From positions 1 through 64,000 of the forward strand of contig JAMLGR010000005.1 of assembly GCA_023957775.1 (NCBI GenBank): a stretch of 64,000 nucleotides of DNA, in the 5' to 3' direction. Below are positions 33,302 to 42,106 of the stretch, one piece after another. The translations under genes and the position numbers were made by a program. Source of the stretch: Fimbriimonadaceae bacterium. Lineage in GTDB: Bacteria; Armatimonadota; Fimbriimonadia; Fimbriimonadales; Fimbriimonadaceae. A model generated the notes under the pieces. It worked only from the letters and a program-made list of their open reading frames with translations. It did not search any database and was not told the origin of the DNA. The number at the start of each line of letters is the position of its first letter. The first letter of the stretch is position 1.

Positions 33302-34113
33302 AGCTGCGGCACCTTTTGTGGGGCTTGGCCGGCGCGAGCGCCGCGACCCTCGCCTACGGCACGCTGGTCGAGGCGCGCCGGCTCGTGCTGGAGCGGCGCA
33401 CCTTGCGTTTGCCTCGCTGGCCGTCGCGTTTGAGCGGCACCCGCATCGCCTTGCTGGCGGACTTCCACCTGCGCGACGAGCGTTCGGTGGAGCTGGCCGA
33501 ACGCGCGGTGGCGATGGCGCTGGACGAGGCGCCCGACATGGTCGTGATCGCGGGCGATCTGATCGCGCACTGGAAGCCGGATGTCGTGGCGATGCTTGGG
33601 CGCGTGCTCGAGCCGATGCTCTTGATGCACGGGTCGGTGGTGGCCGTGCCTGGGAACCACGAGTATTTCGGCGGGACGCCCACGCTGTTGCAGCCGGTGT
33701 TCGACGAGCTGGGCATCCGCCTGTTGCGCAACGAGGCGTGGACCCACGGGGGGATCCACTGGGTCGGGGTCGATTCGGCCAACGCCGGGAAGGCCGACCC
33801 GTTCTCCCCGATGGCCGAGGCGTTCGCCGATCCCGGCAAGCCCGCGGTCGTGGTTTGGCATGAGCCGGACATGGTCGAGTGGCTGCCGCATGGGGCCGCC
33901 CTCATGCTGGCGGGGCACAGCCACGGGGGCCAGTTCACTTTTCCATGGGGATGGACGCCGATGCACACGCGCCACGGCGAGCGGTACGTGCGCGGGTTCT
34001 TCCCCGAGGCGCCGACGCCGCTCTACGTCACGCGGGGCGTGGGGACGACGTTCTTCCCCTCCCGGTTGGGCTGCGCCCCCGAGGTCGCTCTGTTGACCTT
34101 GGTCGAGACGTAG
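33298..34113 (+). CDS. Metallophosphoesterase, paralogue of the preceding gene
   Basis: A 271-residue protein with the same motif series: 'RIALLADFHLRDERS', 'DMVVIAGDLIAHW', 'VVAVPGNHEYFG' (GNHE instead of GNHD), 'VVVWHEPDM' and 'LMLAGHSHGGQFTFPWGW'. The N-terminus is a plain membrane anchor ('LLWGLAGASAATLAYG') rather than a Tat-like signal. It is clearly a tandem duplicate, with conserved 'LRLPRW', 'PLYV(S/T)RGVGT' and 'PEV' endings. GTG 33298 overlaps the previous stop. A family A repeat begins about 8 nt after its stop in the same orientation. Confidence 0.88.
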   Translation: MKLRHLLWGLAGASAATLAYGTLVEARRLVLERRTLRLPRWPSRLSGTRIALLADFHLRDERSVELAERAVAMALDEAPDMVVIAGDLIAHWKPDVVAMLGRVLEPMLLMHGSVVAVPGNHEYFGGTPTLLQPVFDELGIRLLRNEAWTHGGIHWVGVDSANAGKADPFSPMAEAFADPGKPAVVVWHEPDMVEWLPHGAALMLAGHSHGGQFTFPWGWTPMHTRHGERYVRGFFPEAPTPLYVTRGVGTTFFPSRLGCAPEVALLTLVET

Positions 34114-34118
34114 GGGGA

Positions 34119-34193
34119 GTTGCACGCAAAGGGCGCAAGGGGCGCTGGGGGGCGCGCGCAAAGGGGTGGGTGCCACGCCCGCCCGACGGGCGT
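34119..34193 (+). repeat. Family A repeats followed by a family C palindrome
   Basis: 'gcacgcaaagggcgcaagg' and a degenerate second unit run to about 34165. The palindrome 'acgcccgcccgacgggcgt' (34175-34193) follows, preceded by 'gggtgggtgcc'. This explains most of the 181-nt gap before the metal-uptake genes. Confidence 0.85.
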
Positions 34194-34213
34194 GCCAAGT
34201 GGCAGAAGGGCTC

Positions 34214-34223
34214 TATTGCAATA
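34214..34223. promoter_or_regulatory. Possible operator upstream of the metal-uptake cluster
   Basis: The perfect palindrome 'tattgcaata' lies in a short AT-rich stretch 71 nt before the first gene. It is the kind of site a Zur/Mur-type repressor could use, but it does not match a specific consensus I can verify. Confidence 0.25.
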
Positions 34224-34294
34224 ACTTAACACATGCAGGAGGGTGAAGGAGTCGTCTGCATACTGTTCTCCGTTCGAAGTTCGGAGGTTCCTTC

Positions 34295-35308
34295 ATGCCT
34301 ATTCCATCTCTGACCCCATTCGTTGCGGCGCTTGCGATGACGGGCGCCCCCGTCCAGAATCCCAACGCGTTCAATCCGAAGATCTCGCTGGTCGGCGACT
34401 TTGCGTTTCGGCTCAAGGACGACGACAAGGACGCGGAGCACGCGGATTTTCGCGAAGTCGAGCTCGGCTTCGCCGCGGACGTCGACCCGTTCCTCAAGGC
34501 GGAGGCTTACCTCGCCATCGAGAAGGAGGACGGGGAGTCCCACATCAACGTCGAAGAGGCGTTCGGCCAGTACAACCAGTTGGGAAGGGGGCTCTCGGGC
34601 AAGTTCGGGAGGATCGCGGCGGCGATCGGCCGCACAAATCGCAACCACCGCGACCAACTCTCGTTCATGGACTATCCGCTCGTGATCACCGATCTGCTTG
34701 GGGACGAGGGGTTGCGTGCCGGAGGTGCTTCGATCAGCTATCTCATGCCCGGGGACCGCTACCTCGACTTCACGCTCGAGGGGGTCGATGCCGAGGACGG
34801 TCCGCTGTTCTCCGGCTCGCGCGCTCCGAGCCCGGTGTGGGTCGGTCACGCCCGCACTTTCTTCGACTTCTCGGAAGACCTTTCGGCGCAGTTCGGTGTC
34901 AGCGCGGCCAACGGCCCGTCGATGGACGGCCGGTCGAACCTGGTGGGGACGGACTTCACGATGAAGTGGCAGCCCGGCAAGCAGGGGCGCTCGCTGCTGT
35001 TCGAGGTCGAAGCGTACTGGGCGGACAGCGCGGCTCCGGGGACTCCGAAGACGTTCGGCATGTTTGCGGACATGGAGTACCAGGTTTCGCGCAACTGGTT
35101 TGCCGGCGTCCGGTACGACTCCAGCGAGATTCCCGGCACCGCGGACACGCACATCGCATGGACGGCGAACGTGACGCGCAAGGTCACGGAGTTTGAGCAC
35201 TGGCGGCTCGAATTCAAGCAGATCGCCAGCAACTACGAGTCGCTGCGCTCCACTCTGACCCTCCAGTTCCAGTGGTTGATCGGCACCCACCCGGCCCACA
35301 AGTATTGA
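34295..35308 (+). CDS. Outer-membrane porin-like protein of a metal-uptake cluster
   Basis: A 337-residue protein with a signal peptide ('LTPFVAALAMTGAPV') and a body of alternating beta strands ('KISLVGDFAFRLKDD', 'FREVELGFAADVDPFLKAEA', 'WFAGVRYDSSEI'), ending in a strand typical of outer-membrane barrels. It resembles putative zinc-regulated outer-membrane proteins found beside ZnuA-type genes. It would let zinc or manganese cross the outer membrane. Strong 'ggagg' 7 nt before ATG. The binding-protein gene begins 16 nt after its stop. Confidence 0.7.
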   Translation: MPIPSLTPFVAALAMTGAPVQNPNAFNPKISLVGDFAFRLKDDDKDAEHADFREVELGFAADVDPFLKAEAYLAIEKEDGESHINVEEAFGQYNQLGRGLSGKFGRIAAAIGRTNRNHRDQLSFMDYPLVITDLLGDEGLRAGGASISYLMPGDRYLDFTLEGVDAEDGPLFSGSRAPSPVWVGHARTFFDFSEDLSAQFGVSAANGPSMDGRSNLVGTDFTMKWQPGKQGRSLLFEVEAYWADSAAPGTPKTFGMFADMEYQVSRNWFAGVRYDSSEIPGTADTHIAWTANVTRKVTEFEHWRLEFKQIASNYESLRSTLTLQFQWLIGTHPAHKY

Positions 35309-35324
35309 TCCAGGAATCGAAACG

Positions 35325-36338
35325 ATGAAACACCTACTCTTCCTCTCCGCAATCCTCCTTGCCGCCGCCGCGCCCGCCCAGAGCCCGCTCAAGGTCGTCA
35401 CGACCACCCAGGACCTGGCGTCGATCGCGGCATCCGTCGGCGGCAACCTCGCCAGCGTGAGCTCGCTGATCGTGGGGGCACGGGACCCCCACCACATCGA
35501 GGCCAAGCCCAGCTACATGAGCCGGGTGGCCGGTGCCGATCTGTTCATTGCCGTCGGCCTCGAGTTGGAGGTCGGTTACGAGCAGTCGATCCTGTCCGGG
35601 AGCCGCAACGGGCGAGTCCAGATCGGCCAGCTCGGGCATCTGTACGCGTCGGACGACGTGCCGCTGGTGGGCAAACCCACCGGGCCGGTGACGCGGGCCG
35701 AGGGCGATATCCATCCCTACGGCAATCCGCACTACTGGCTCGACCCGTACAACGCGCGCATCATCGCGGACCACATCGCGGCGCGCATGGGGGCCTTGCG
35801 TCCCGCGGGCGCGAAGACGTTCGACGCGAATGCCGAGGCGTTCAAGAGGAGTGTGGACGTCGCGATGTTCGGGGCGCAGCTCGTTTCGAAGTTCGGCGGC
35901 GACAAGCTTTGGCAATGGGAAGTGGGCGGGCAGCTTGCCAGCCAGCTCGCCGCGAACGGCGCGGCGAACCTCGTCGGCGGTTGGGAGAAGAAGATGGCGC
36001 CGCTGAACGGCAAGGCGATCATCACGTACCACCGGAGTTGGAGCTACTTCGTCAACCGGTTCGGGATCAAGATCGTGGGCGAGCTGGAGCCCAAGCCTGG
36101 CCTCGATCCCACGCCCGGACACGTGGCCTCGCTGTTGAAGATCGCTTCCGCCAACGGGGTGAAGGTCATTCTCCAGGAGCCTTTCTATCACGACACCGAG
36201 GCGAAGTTCGTGGCGTCGCGGACCGGGGCGAAGGTCGTGGTCGCTCCCGGCAGCGTGGGCCAGGACCCTGCGGCCCGCGATTACGTCTCCCTGATCAACA
36301 CGATCGTCGATCGTCTGGCCTCGGTGTACGGAGGCTGA
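35325..36338 (+). CDS. Metal ABC transporter substrate-binding protein (ZnuA/MntA family)
   Basis: A 337-residue cluster A-I binding protein with a signal peptide ('LLFLSAILLAAAAPAQ'). Metal-binding residues are visible in 'GARDPHHIEAKPS', 'YGNPHYWLDPYNA', 'IITYHRSWSYFV' and the terminal 'VAPGSVGQDP' region. The His-rich loop of many zinc-specific ZnuA proteins is absent ('GDIHPYG' only), so zinc versus manganese cannot be decided. It would hand metal to the permease encoded 1 nt downstream. Confidence 0.9.
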   Translation: MKHLLFLSAILLAAAAPAQSPLKVVTTTQDLASIAASVGGNLASVSSLIVGARDPHHIEAKPSYMSRVAGADLFIAVGLELEVGYEQSILSGSRNGRVQIGQLGHLYASDDVPLVGKPTGPVTRAEGDIHPYGNPHYWLDPYNARIIADHIAARMGALRPAGAKTFDANAEAFKRSVDVAMFGAQLVSKFGGDKLWQWEVGGQLASQLAANGAANLVGGWEKKMAPLNGKAIITYHRSWSYFVNRFGIKIVGELEPKPGLDPTPGHVASLLKIASANGVKVILQEPFYHDTEAKFVASRTGAKVVVAPGSVGQDPAARDYVSLINTIVDRLASVYGG

Positions 36339-36339
36339 C

Positions 36340-37206
36340 ATGCGCGACTACTGGCTGCTGATGGGTCCGGCGTCGCTGGCGTCGATGGTGATGTCGCCCG
36401 TGCACTGCCTCTTCGGGCTGCACATCGTGCGGCGAGGCGTGATCTTCATCGACCTCGCGGTCGCGCAGATCGCGGCGCTCGGCATGGTGGTGGCGATCCG
36501 CCAAGGCCACGATGCGCACTCCCCCCAGGCGTACTGGTGGTCGCTCGGCTTCGCGCTCGCCGGGGCCTTGGCGATCGCGCTCACGAAGTACCGCTTGGGG
36601 CGGGTGCCGCACGAGGCGATGATCGGGATCTTCTTCGTGGTGGCTTCCGCAGGCGGGATCATCGCGCTCGAGAACACGCCGCACGGGTTGGAGGAGTTGA
36701 AGGACCTGTTGGCGGGGAGCATTCTCTTCGTGGACAATGCCCACGTGGCCAACACGGCCGTGATCTACGGGACGATCCTTGCCGTGATGATCTTGTTCTG
36801 GAAGGCGACGACGCGCATCTCCTTGCAGACGCCCGACGCGCCGACGGGTTTGAAGGCGGCCTTGTACGACTTCCTCTTTTACTCGCTGCTCGCGTTCGTG
36901 GTCGCGTCGTCGGTGAAGATCGCGGGCGTGCTGGTCGTCTTCACGTGGCTGGTCATGCCGGCGGTGATGGCGTTCCTGTGGGTGTCGTCGATGCGGGCCG
37001 CGGTGTTGGTCTCGCTGCCTCTGGCCGTGCTGGTTTCGTTGGGGGGTCTGTGGGCCTCCTACAGGTGGGACTGGCCGACGGGTGCGGCGATGGTCGTCGT
37101 CTTCGGCGCGGTGGTGGCGCTGTTCTACGTCGTAGGGCTCTTTGTCCCGAACCGCGCGGCGATGAACCCGGAGGATGGCGAGCTCGCAGGGACCCAGGCG
37201 GGCTGA
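36340..37206 (+). CDS. Metal ABC transporter permease (ABC-3 family)
   Basis: A 288-residue inner-membrane protein with eight or so helices and the ABC-3 pattern 'HIVRRGVIFIDLAVAQIAAL', 'LLAGSILFVDNAHV' and 'FVVASSVKIAGVLVVFTWLV'. It transports zinc or manganese with the upstream binding protein. The ATPase subunit normally encoded in the same operon is missing: repeats follow the stop. The C-terminal tail 'MNPEDGELAGTQAG' is soluble. Confidence 0.9.
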   Translation: MRDYWLLMGPASLASMVMSPVHCLFGLHIVRRGVIFIDLAVAQIAALGMVVAIRQGHDAHSPQAYWWSLGFALAGALAIALTKYRLGRVPHEAMIGIFFVVASAGGIIALENTPHGLEELKDLLAGSILFVDNAHVANTAVIYGTILAVMILFWKATTRISLQTPDAPTGLKAALYDFLFYSLLAFVVASSVKIAGVLVVFTWLVMPAVMAFLWVSSMRAAVLVSLPLAVLVSLGGLWASYRWDWPTGAAMVVVFGAVVALFYVVGLFVPNRAAMNPEDGELAGTQAG

Positions 37207-37518
37207 GGGGCGCGTAAAGGGCGCCGGAGGTTTCACGCGGAGGCGCGGAGGCGCTCGGGGTTTCACGCGGAGGCGCAGAGGCGCGGAGGAGTTTCACGCA
37301 AAGGGCGCAAAGGGCGCAAAGGGGGGAAGGGGCTCGGGGTTTCACGCAAAGGGCGCTAAGGGCGCTGGGGGCACGCGAAAGGGTGGGTGCCACGCCCGCC
37401 CGACGGGCGTGCAGGGGCGCGGAGGGGCGAGCCCCGGTCATCCGAGCGTTCCGGTCATCCCGAGCGTTCCGGTCATCCCGAGCCTCTCCCGGTCATCCCG
37501 AGCGAAGTCGAGGGATCT
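37207..37518 (+). repeat. Composite repeat block: families A, C and partial B
   Basis: Family A modules ('tttcacgcggaggcgcgga', 'tttcacgcaaagggcgc') run from just after the permease stop to about 37371, in the orientation of that gene. A family C palindrome (37392-37410) follows, then four short tandem 'ggtcatcccgagc' units and half of a family B element ('gcgaagtcgagggatct') ending near 37518. These account for the whole 340-nt gap; no gene is present. Confidence 0.9.
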
Positions 37519-37546
37519 GTCGCCCGTGGGGCGCGCAAAGGGGTTC

Positions 37547-39322
37547 CTACGCGGACTTCGAGAGCGGGGAACCGCACTCGATGCGGTTCCGGCCGTTGTG
37601 TTTGGCCAGGTAGAGCGCCCGGTCGGCGGCCTCGACGAGTTGGCCGGGCGAGATGATCCCGGGGATCTCCGTCCCCGCGACGCCGATGCTCAGGGTGATC
37701 CCGCGTTTCTGCCACGCGTGGGACTCGATTTCGACGCGGAACCGTTCGGCGACGAGCAGCGCGTCTTCGAGCTTCGTTCCGGGCAGGATGACGGCAAACT
37801 CTTCGCCCCCGTAGCGGGCGACTTCGTCCAGAGGGCGAGCCGAGCCCGTGAGGATCGCGGCGACCATGCGCAGCACTTCGTCGCCCTCGGGGTGGCCGAA
37901 CGCGTCGTTGTAGGCTTTGAAGTGGTCGATGTCCGCCAGGAGGAACGAGATCGGCTTGCCGTCGCGTTCCCGGCACGCGAATTCGCGCCTTAGCCGGTCG
38001 TGGAGGGTGCGGTGGTTGGGAATGCCGGTCAATCCGTCGTTCGACGCGAGGCTCTGAAGGCGACGGTTGGCGTCTTGGAGCTCGGCGCTCTTGGTCTCCA
38101 GTTGGAGGCTGTACTCGGTGAGCGCCTGCATCTGCTGGCGCATCTGCAGTTCGAAGCCTCGGCGGTCGGTGACGTCGCTCGCGAAGCAGTAGTGGCCGTC
38201 GAAGTCGCCGTCGGGGGTTCGGGTCGCGGTCATCACGACGCGTTTGAAGTAGATGGTGCCGTCGGGACGCTGTCCTCGGCATTCGGCTTCGACGCGTCCG
38301 GTTTTGAGCATCTCCTGGTAGCGCTGCACCATGTCGCCCCGGTCGACGGGGTGCACCAGGTCGCTCCATGCGCGCCCGATCAGCTCCTCGATCTTCAGGC
38401 CGCACAGCTCGGCATACGCGGGATTGGCGTAGATGTAGCGTCCCGACGTGTCGAGTTTGGACATGCCTTCGAGCGCGTTCTCCATGACGCGGCGCATCTC
38501 GCGCTCCTCGGCATCGGCCCGTTTGCGGGCGGTGACGTCGTGCGCCGTGTTGAGGATCAGGCACGGCTCGCCTTCGGGGTTGCGTTTGAAGACGGTGGTG
38601 CGGATGTTGAGCCATCGCCACGCGCCGTCGGCGCGTCGGATGCGGAGTTCGCTTTCGAGCACTTCGCCGTCGGGCAAGACGGAGACGAGATCGACGCGGT
38701 CCCGCAGCACGTGCGCGTCGTCGGGATGGACGATCGTCTCCATGTAATCCAGGCTGAGTTCGGCTTCGCTGTCCGGTGCGATGCCGAGCATCTCGCCGAA
38801 CTGGTGGTTGGCGTAGGTGAGGCGGCGCGAGGGCAACTCGAGGATGTAGAGCAGATCGAGGGTGGAATCGGCAACGTCGCGGACCAGCTTCTGGCTCTCC
38901 ATCAGCTCGTTTTGGGTTCGCTTGATCTCCGAGATGTCGCGAAGGATCGTGGAGTAGCCCAGCAACTGGCCGTCGGGGCCCCGGTGCGCCAGGACGACCT
39001 GGGACATCGGCACCTCGCCTCCCTGGGGGTCGAGGACGGCGCTTTCCCCCTTCCAATAGCCGTTTTCACGGGCCGTGGGGAGGGCGACGTCGAGCATGAG
39101 GTCCGCCGCCCACCGCGGGTAGCGGCTTCGGATCATCGGCTCGAACGGCAGATCTTCGATGGATCCAAAGAACTCCCGACCCGCTTGGTTCACGAACAGG
39201 ACGCGTCCGTCGAGGTCGCGCGTGATAACGATGTCGGGCGTGGCGTTGCAAATGGCGAGCAGCGAGTCCGTCGACCCGTCTCCCGATTCCATCCTCTGTC
39301 CGTCGCGCATCACGTTGGGCAC
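37547..39322 (-). CDS. PAS-domain diguanylate cyclase (GGDEF)
   Basis: A 591-residue cytosolic protein with three PAS domains (about residues 20-140, 145-270 and 275-400; PAC-like 'GYSTILRDISEIKRTQ', 'CLILNTAHDVTARKRA', 'HYCFASDVTDRRGF'), a coiled-coil linker (about 400-430) and a C-terminal GGDEF domain. The active site is 'VARYGGEEFAVILPG'. An RxxD inhibitory site ('RPLD') lies five residues before it, so product inhibition by c-di-GMP is expected. It makes c-di-GMP in response to a ligand or redox signal sensed by PAS. No transmembrane segment is seen. Confidence 0.93.
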   Translation of the reverse strand: MPNVMRDGQRMESGDGSTDSLLAICNATPDIVITRDLDGRVLFVNQAGREFFGSIEDLPFEPMIRSRYPRWAADLMLDVALPTARENGYWKGESAVLDPQGGEVPMSQVVLAHRGPDGQLLGYSTILRDISEIKRTQNELMESQKLVRDVADSTLDLLYILELPSRRLTYANHQFGEMLGIAPDSEAELSLDYMETIVHPDDAHVLRDRVDLVSVLPDGEVLESELRIRRADGAWRWLNIRTTVFKRNPEGEPCLILNTAHDVTARKRADAEEREMRRVMENALEGMSKLDTSGRYIYANPAYAELCGLKIEELIGRAWSDLVHPVDRGDMVQRYQEMLKTGRVEAECRGQRPDGTIYFKRVVMTATRTPDGDFDGHYCFASDVTDRRGFELQMRQQMQALTEYSLQLETKSAELQDANRRLQSLASNDGLTGIPNHRTLHDRLRREFACRERDGKPISFLLADIDHFKAYNDAFGHPEGDEVLRMVAAILTGSARPLDEVARYGGEEFAVILPGTKLEDALLVAERFRVEIESHAWQKRGITLSIGVAGTEIPGIISPGQLVEAADRALYLAKHNGRNRIECGSPLSKSA

Positions 39323-39443
39323 ACCCTAAGGATGTATTGGACGAAGCGCGGGGTTTGACGAGGGTCAGGGGTGCGAGGAATTCGAAAAGTCTCGTCGGGC
39401 GCTTGCGAGCACGCGAACGGTCGTAGTAGAGGGTGGAGGCACG

Positions 39444-40118
39444 ATGGCATCGAGGCAGACGTCGACGGAGGCGGTGTGCGCGCGGCGGGAGGCGATGGTC
39501 GACCGTCAGATCTGGGCTCGCGGCATACGCGGAGCGGCGTTGTTGCGTGCGTTCCGGGAGGTCCCCCGGGAGGCGTTCGTGCCGGAGGAGTTCGCCGCCG
39601 AGGCTTATGCGGACGCGCCGTTGCCGATCGGGGAGGGCCAGACGATTTCGCAGCCCTACATCGTGGCGCTCATGATCGAGGCTCTGGAGTTGCATTCCGG
39701 GGCGCGGGTCTTGGAGATCGGCACGGGTTCGGGTTACGCGGCGGCCATTCTGAGCCATCTGGCCGCGGAGGTCTACACCGTGGAGCGGCACGGGAGTCTC
39801 GCCACGGATGCGGCGGCGTTGTTCGAGGAGCTGGGGTACGGCAACGTCCACGTCCTTCACGGCGACGGGACGCTCGGTTGGCCCGAGCACGCTCCGTTCG
39901 ACGCGATCCTGGTGTCCGCAGGCGGTCCCGAAGTGCCGCCCGCGCCGCTTCTCGAGCAGTTGGCGGAAGGGGGGCGGTTGGTGGTGCCGGTGGGTTCCAC
40001 GCGCACGCAAGAGCTGATCCGGTTGCGGCGTTGCGGCGGCCGCTTCTCGCGCGAGCCGTTGGGTGCGGTCCGGTTTGTGCCGTTGATCGGGGCGGAAGGT
40101 TGGCCCGAGCCGCCGTAG
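39444..40118 (+). CDS. pcm: Protein-L-isoaspartate O-methyltransferase
   Basis: A 224-residue SAM-dependent repair enzyme that methylates isoaspartyl residues in damaged proteins. Family motifs: 'MVDRQIWARGIRG', 'REAFVPEEFAAEAYADAPLP', 'GEGQTISQPYIVALM', 'VLEIGTGSGYAAAILSHLA' (motif I) and 'FDAILVSAGGPEVPP'. Length is normal for bacterial PIMT. A tRNA gene follows 58 nt downstream. Confidence 0.93.
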   Translation: MASRQTSTEAVCARREAMVDRQIWARGIRGAALLRAFREVPREAFVPEEFAAEAYADAPLPIGEGQTISQPYIVALMIEALELHSGARVLEIGTGSGYAAAILSHLAAEVYTVERHGSLATDAAALFEELGYGNVHVLHGDGTLGWPEHAPFDAILVSAGGPEVPPAPLLEQLAEGGRLVVPVGSTRTQELIRLRRCGGRFSREPLGAVRFVPLIGAEGWPEPP

Positions 40119-40176
40119 CGGGGCGAGGGCTCTTGTTTTGCGGGCGCGAGCCCAACGAGTATCCTTGGTGCGCCAA

Positions 40177-40249
<73 letters not shown>

Positions 40250-40371
40250 CTTGAACTGGGTTTGTCCATCCAGTCCGATTGCGCTCGCACCGCGCAAAAT
40301 TACTGGGTTTGCCAAGTAGGCCGGGGCGGGGACTTGCGGGACTGTTGTTCCTGTGGTACGTTGGTAGGATC

Positions 40372-40938
40372 ATGAAAGGAAGGTTCGGAGTTGCGTGCCT
40401 TGCAGGGGCCGTGCTGGCGGGTCAGGCGTCCGCGACCATCGTCAACATCAGCACGCATCTGGGTGCGAATCCCGTCGAGGTGACGGTCGGCTCGATCAAG
40501 CACGTCGGGGTGACCCTCTCGCTCGGGCCCGGGACCCACACCGTGACCCCGATCGACACCTCCGGCGGGGGCGCTTACACGGCAGCAAACCGGTTCAGCC
40601 AAGTCAACCTCCCCTTCAAGGGCTGGGAGTGGAACGTGTTCGTCTCTACCGACGGCGGGCTGACAGGAGTCAAGCACGGGTATGGAGGCGGGTCGCCCTC
40701 GAACGATGACCCGTACCAGGCGACCGCCGCCGCCGCGTTTGCGGCGGCTCCGGCCCCGTTTCTGTTGACCTACGGTTCAGCGACGGACGTCACGTTCTTC
40801 TGGCTGGACGACAACTTCGGGGACAACACGGGAGGCATCTCAATCGATGTCAGCAGCCCCGTCCCAGAGCCCTTCACGCTGAGCCTTGTCGGGCTCGCGC
40901 TGGCAACCGCCGTGCGCCGTCGGCGCAAGCTGGCCTGA
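40372..40938 (+). CDS. Secreted PEP-CTERM protein
   Basis: A 188-residue exported protein with a signal peptide ('FGVACLAGAVLAGQASA'), a beta-rich body and a canonical sorting tail: 'SSPVPEPFTLSLVGLALATA' followed by 'VRRRRKLA'. VPEP is the defining motif cut by exosortase. The body has no recognised catalytic motif ('NRFSQVNLPFKGWEWNVFVS'). Unlike the PEP-CTERM gene at 28.5 kb, no sigma-54 promoter is seen upstream. No exosortase gene is in the window. Confidence 0.88.
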   Translation: MKGRFGVACLAGAVLAGQASATIVNISTHLGANPVEVTVGSIKHVGVTLSLGPGTHTVTPIDTSGGGAYTAANRFSQVNLPFKGWEWNVFVSTDGGLTGVKHGYGGGSPSNDDPYQATAAAAFAAAPAPFLLTYGSATDVTFFWLDDNFGDNTGGISIDVSSPVPEPFTLSLVGLALATAVRRRRKLA

Positions 40939-41004
40939 TCGCTGCTTCAGTTGCAGGGCTTTGCTTCAGATGCGCTGTCGCTGCTTTTCGGTGTGGTGGC
41001 AATG

Positions 41005-41955
41005 CTAACCGTCGGCAAGGTTGTGCGCGGCAATCGTGGGGATTGAATCCCTAGATCCAGCACCTCTTGCCGGGCGTCGTCGACGATCATCCGCCCATCG
41101 AAGTGCTGCGCTCCACTCCAACGGCCTGTGCGCGCGCGTCGAAAGGCACGGCCGAAGCCGCCAGGCCTGGAGCTTCTCCATGCGCTTCCCAAGAAAAGGG
41201 TCTTGTAGCGAGCGCCTCCATTCCGCCAGGAGCCGCTCTTCCGACGTCCCCAGCTTCTCCAGGGCCCGCTGGTTGGTGGTTGCGGACAACATCTCGATCA
41301 CCCGACGCCGGCCATGGTGCTCGACGACGAAACGAACGAGGGAACCCGAGAGCCCGTACCGGGCCTTTCCTGACCATACGTCCTCGAGCCGCGATGGAAA
41401 GGTCCCGGCCTCCAAGGCGCGCGCCGCATCGTCGCGATGCCGGGCGTCCAACTGCCCCGAGACCAGCGTGGCCAGCCCTTCGACGAACCAGGCCATGGGC
41501 TCGAGCCCGTCCAGATCGTGCGACGGGTTGTGCTGCGCGTGGTACGAGTGGGTCAACTCGTGGGCGACCAGCATCCGAATGGCGTCGACGTCCTCCGAAT
41601 CGTGCTCTTGCGCCTCGGTCTTCCACACCCTGGGCGTGAGGAAGAACGCATGCGCCGATCCGGCCGCCCCGACCATCCAGGGTTCGCTCTTCGGCATGCC
41701 CCACTCCTTGGCCAGCGCATCGTCGAACTCGGCCCGCGATCCGCACAGACGGAGCTCGACGGGCTTTTCGAATCCCGATCCGAAGAACGCAGCGATCCGA
41801 GCCTCGGCGCCCGCCGCGTGGCGACGGAACGCCGCGCCCTGCTCCGCGTCGCGCGCTCCGAAGACGACGGTGATCCGACCGGACCGAATGGGAAGGCGGT
41901 GTGGAACGCCGGCGGCCGGCATCAGCAGGAGGACAACCGCGGGGAGGAGCTTCAT
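41005..41955 (-). CDS. Secreted gluzincin-like zinc metallopeptidase
   Basis: A 316-residue exported protein: signal peptide ('MKLLPAVVLLLMPAAG'), then a peptidase-MA-like fold with the zinc motif 'MLVAHELTHSYHAQHN' (HExxH) and a downstream Glu in 'MAWFVEGLATLVSGQLDA' as probable third ligand. The arrangement resembles basic-secretory/peptidase MA families. The C-terminal 60 residues are Arg-rich ('WADDRRRRPARG') and may be a basic tail. The start is set at ATG 41955 because upstream in-frame sequence lacks protein character and the signal peptide begins here. Confidence 0.8.
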   Translation of the reverse strand: MKLLPAVVLLLMPAAGVPHRLPIRSGRITVVFGARDAEQGAAFRRHAAGAEARIAAFFGSGFEKPVELRLCGSRAEFDDALAKEWGMPKSEPWMVGAAGSAHAFFLTPRVWKTEAQEHDSEDVDAIRMLVAHELTHSYHAQHNPSHDLDGLEPMAWFVEGLATLVSGQLDARHRDDAARALEAGTFPSRLEDVWSGKARYGLSGSLVRFVVEHHGRRRVIEMLSATTNQRALEKLGTSEERLLAEWRRSLQDPFLGKRMEKLQAWRLRPCLSTRAHRPLEWSAALRWADDRRRRPARGAGSRDSIPTIAAHNLADG

Positions 41956-42106
41956 CAACAAGCATTGTCCGCCCGTCCGCGTTGCGCGTGGACCGCGACC
42001 GGCCCAAAGTCCCGAGAACGGCCAGGTGCGGCCCCTGCGTGGACGGCCTACGCAGAAGTCGCACGTTGCGAAAGGAATCTCCCCGGCGCGCGCCGAAAAG
42101 AGCACC

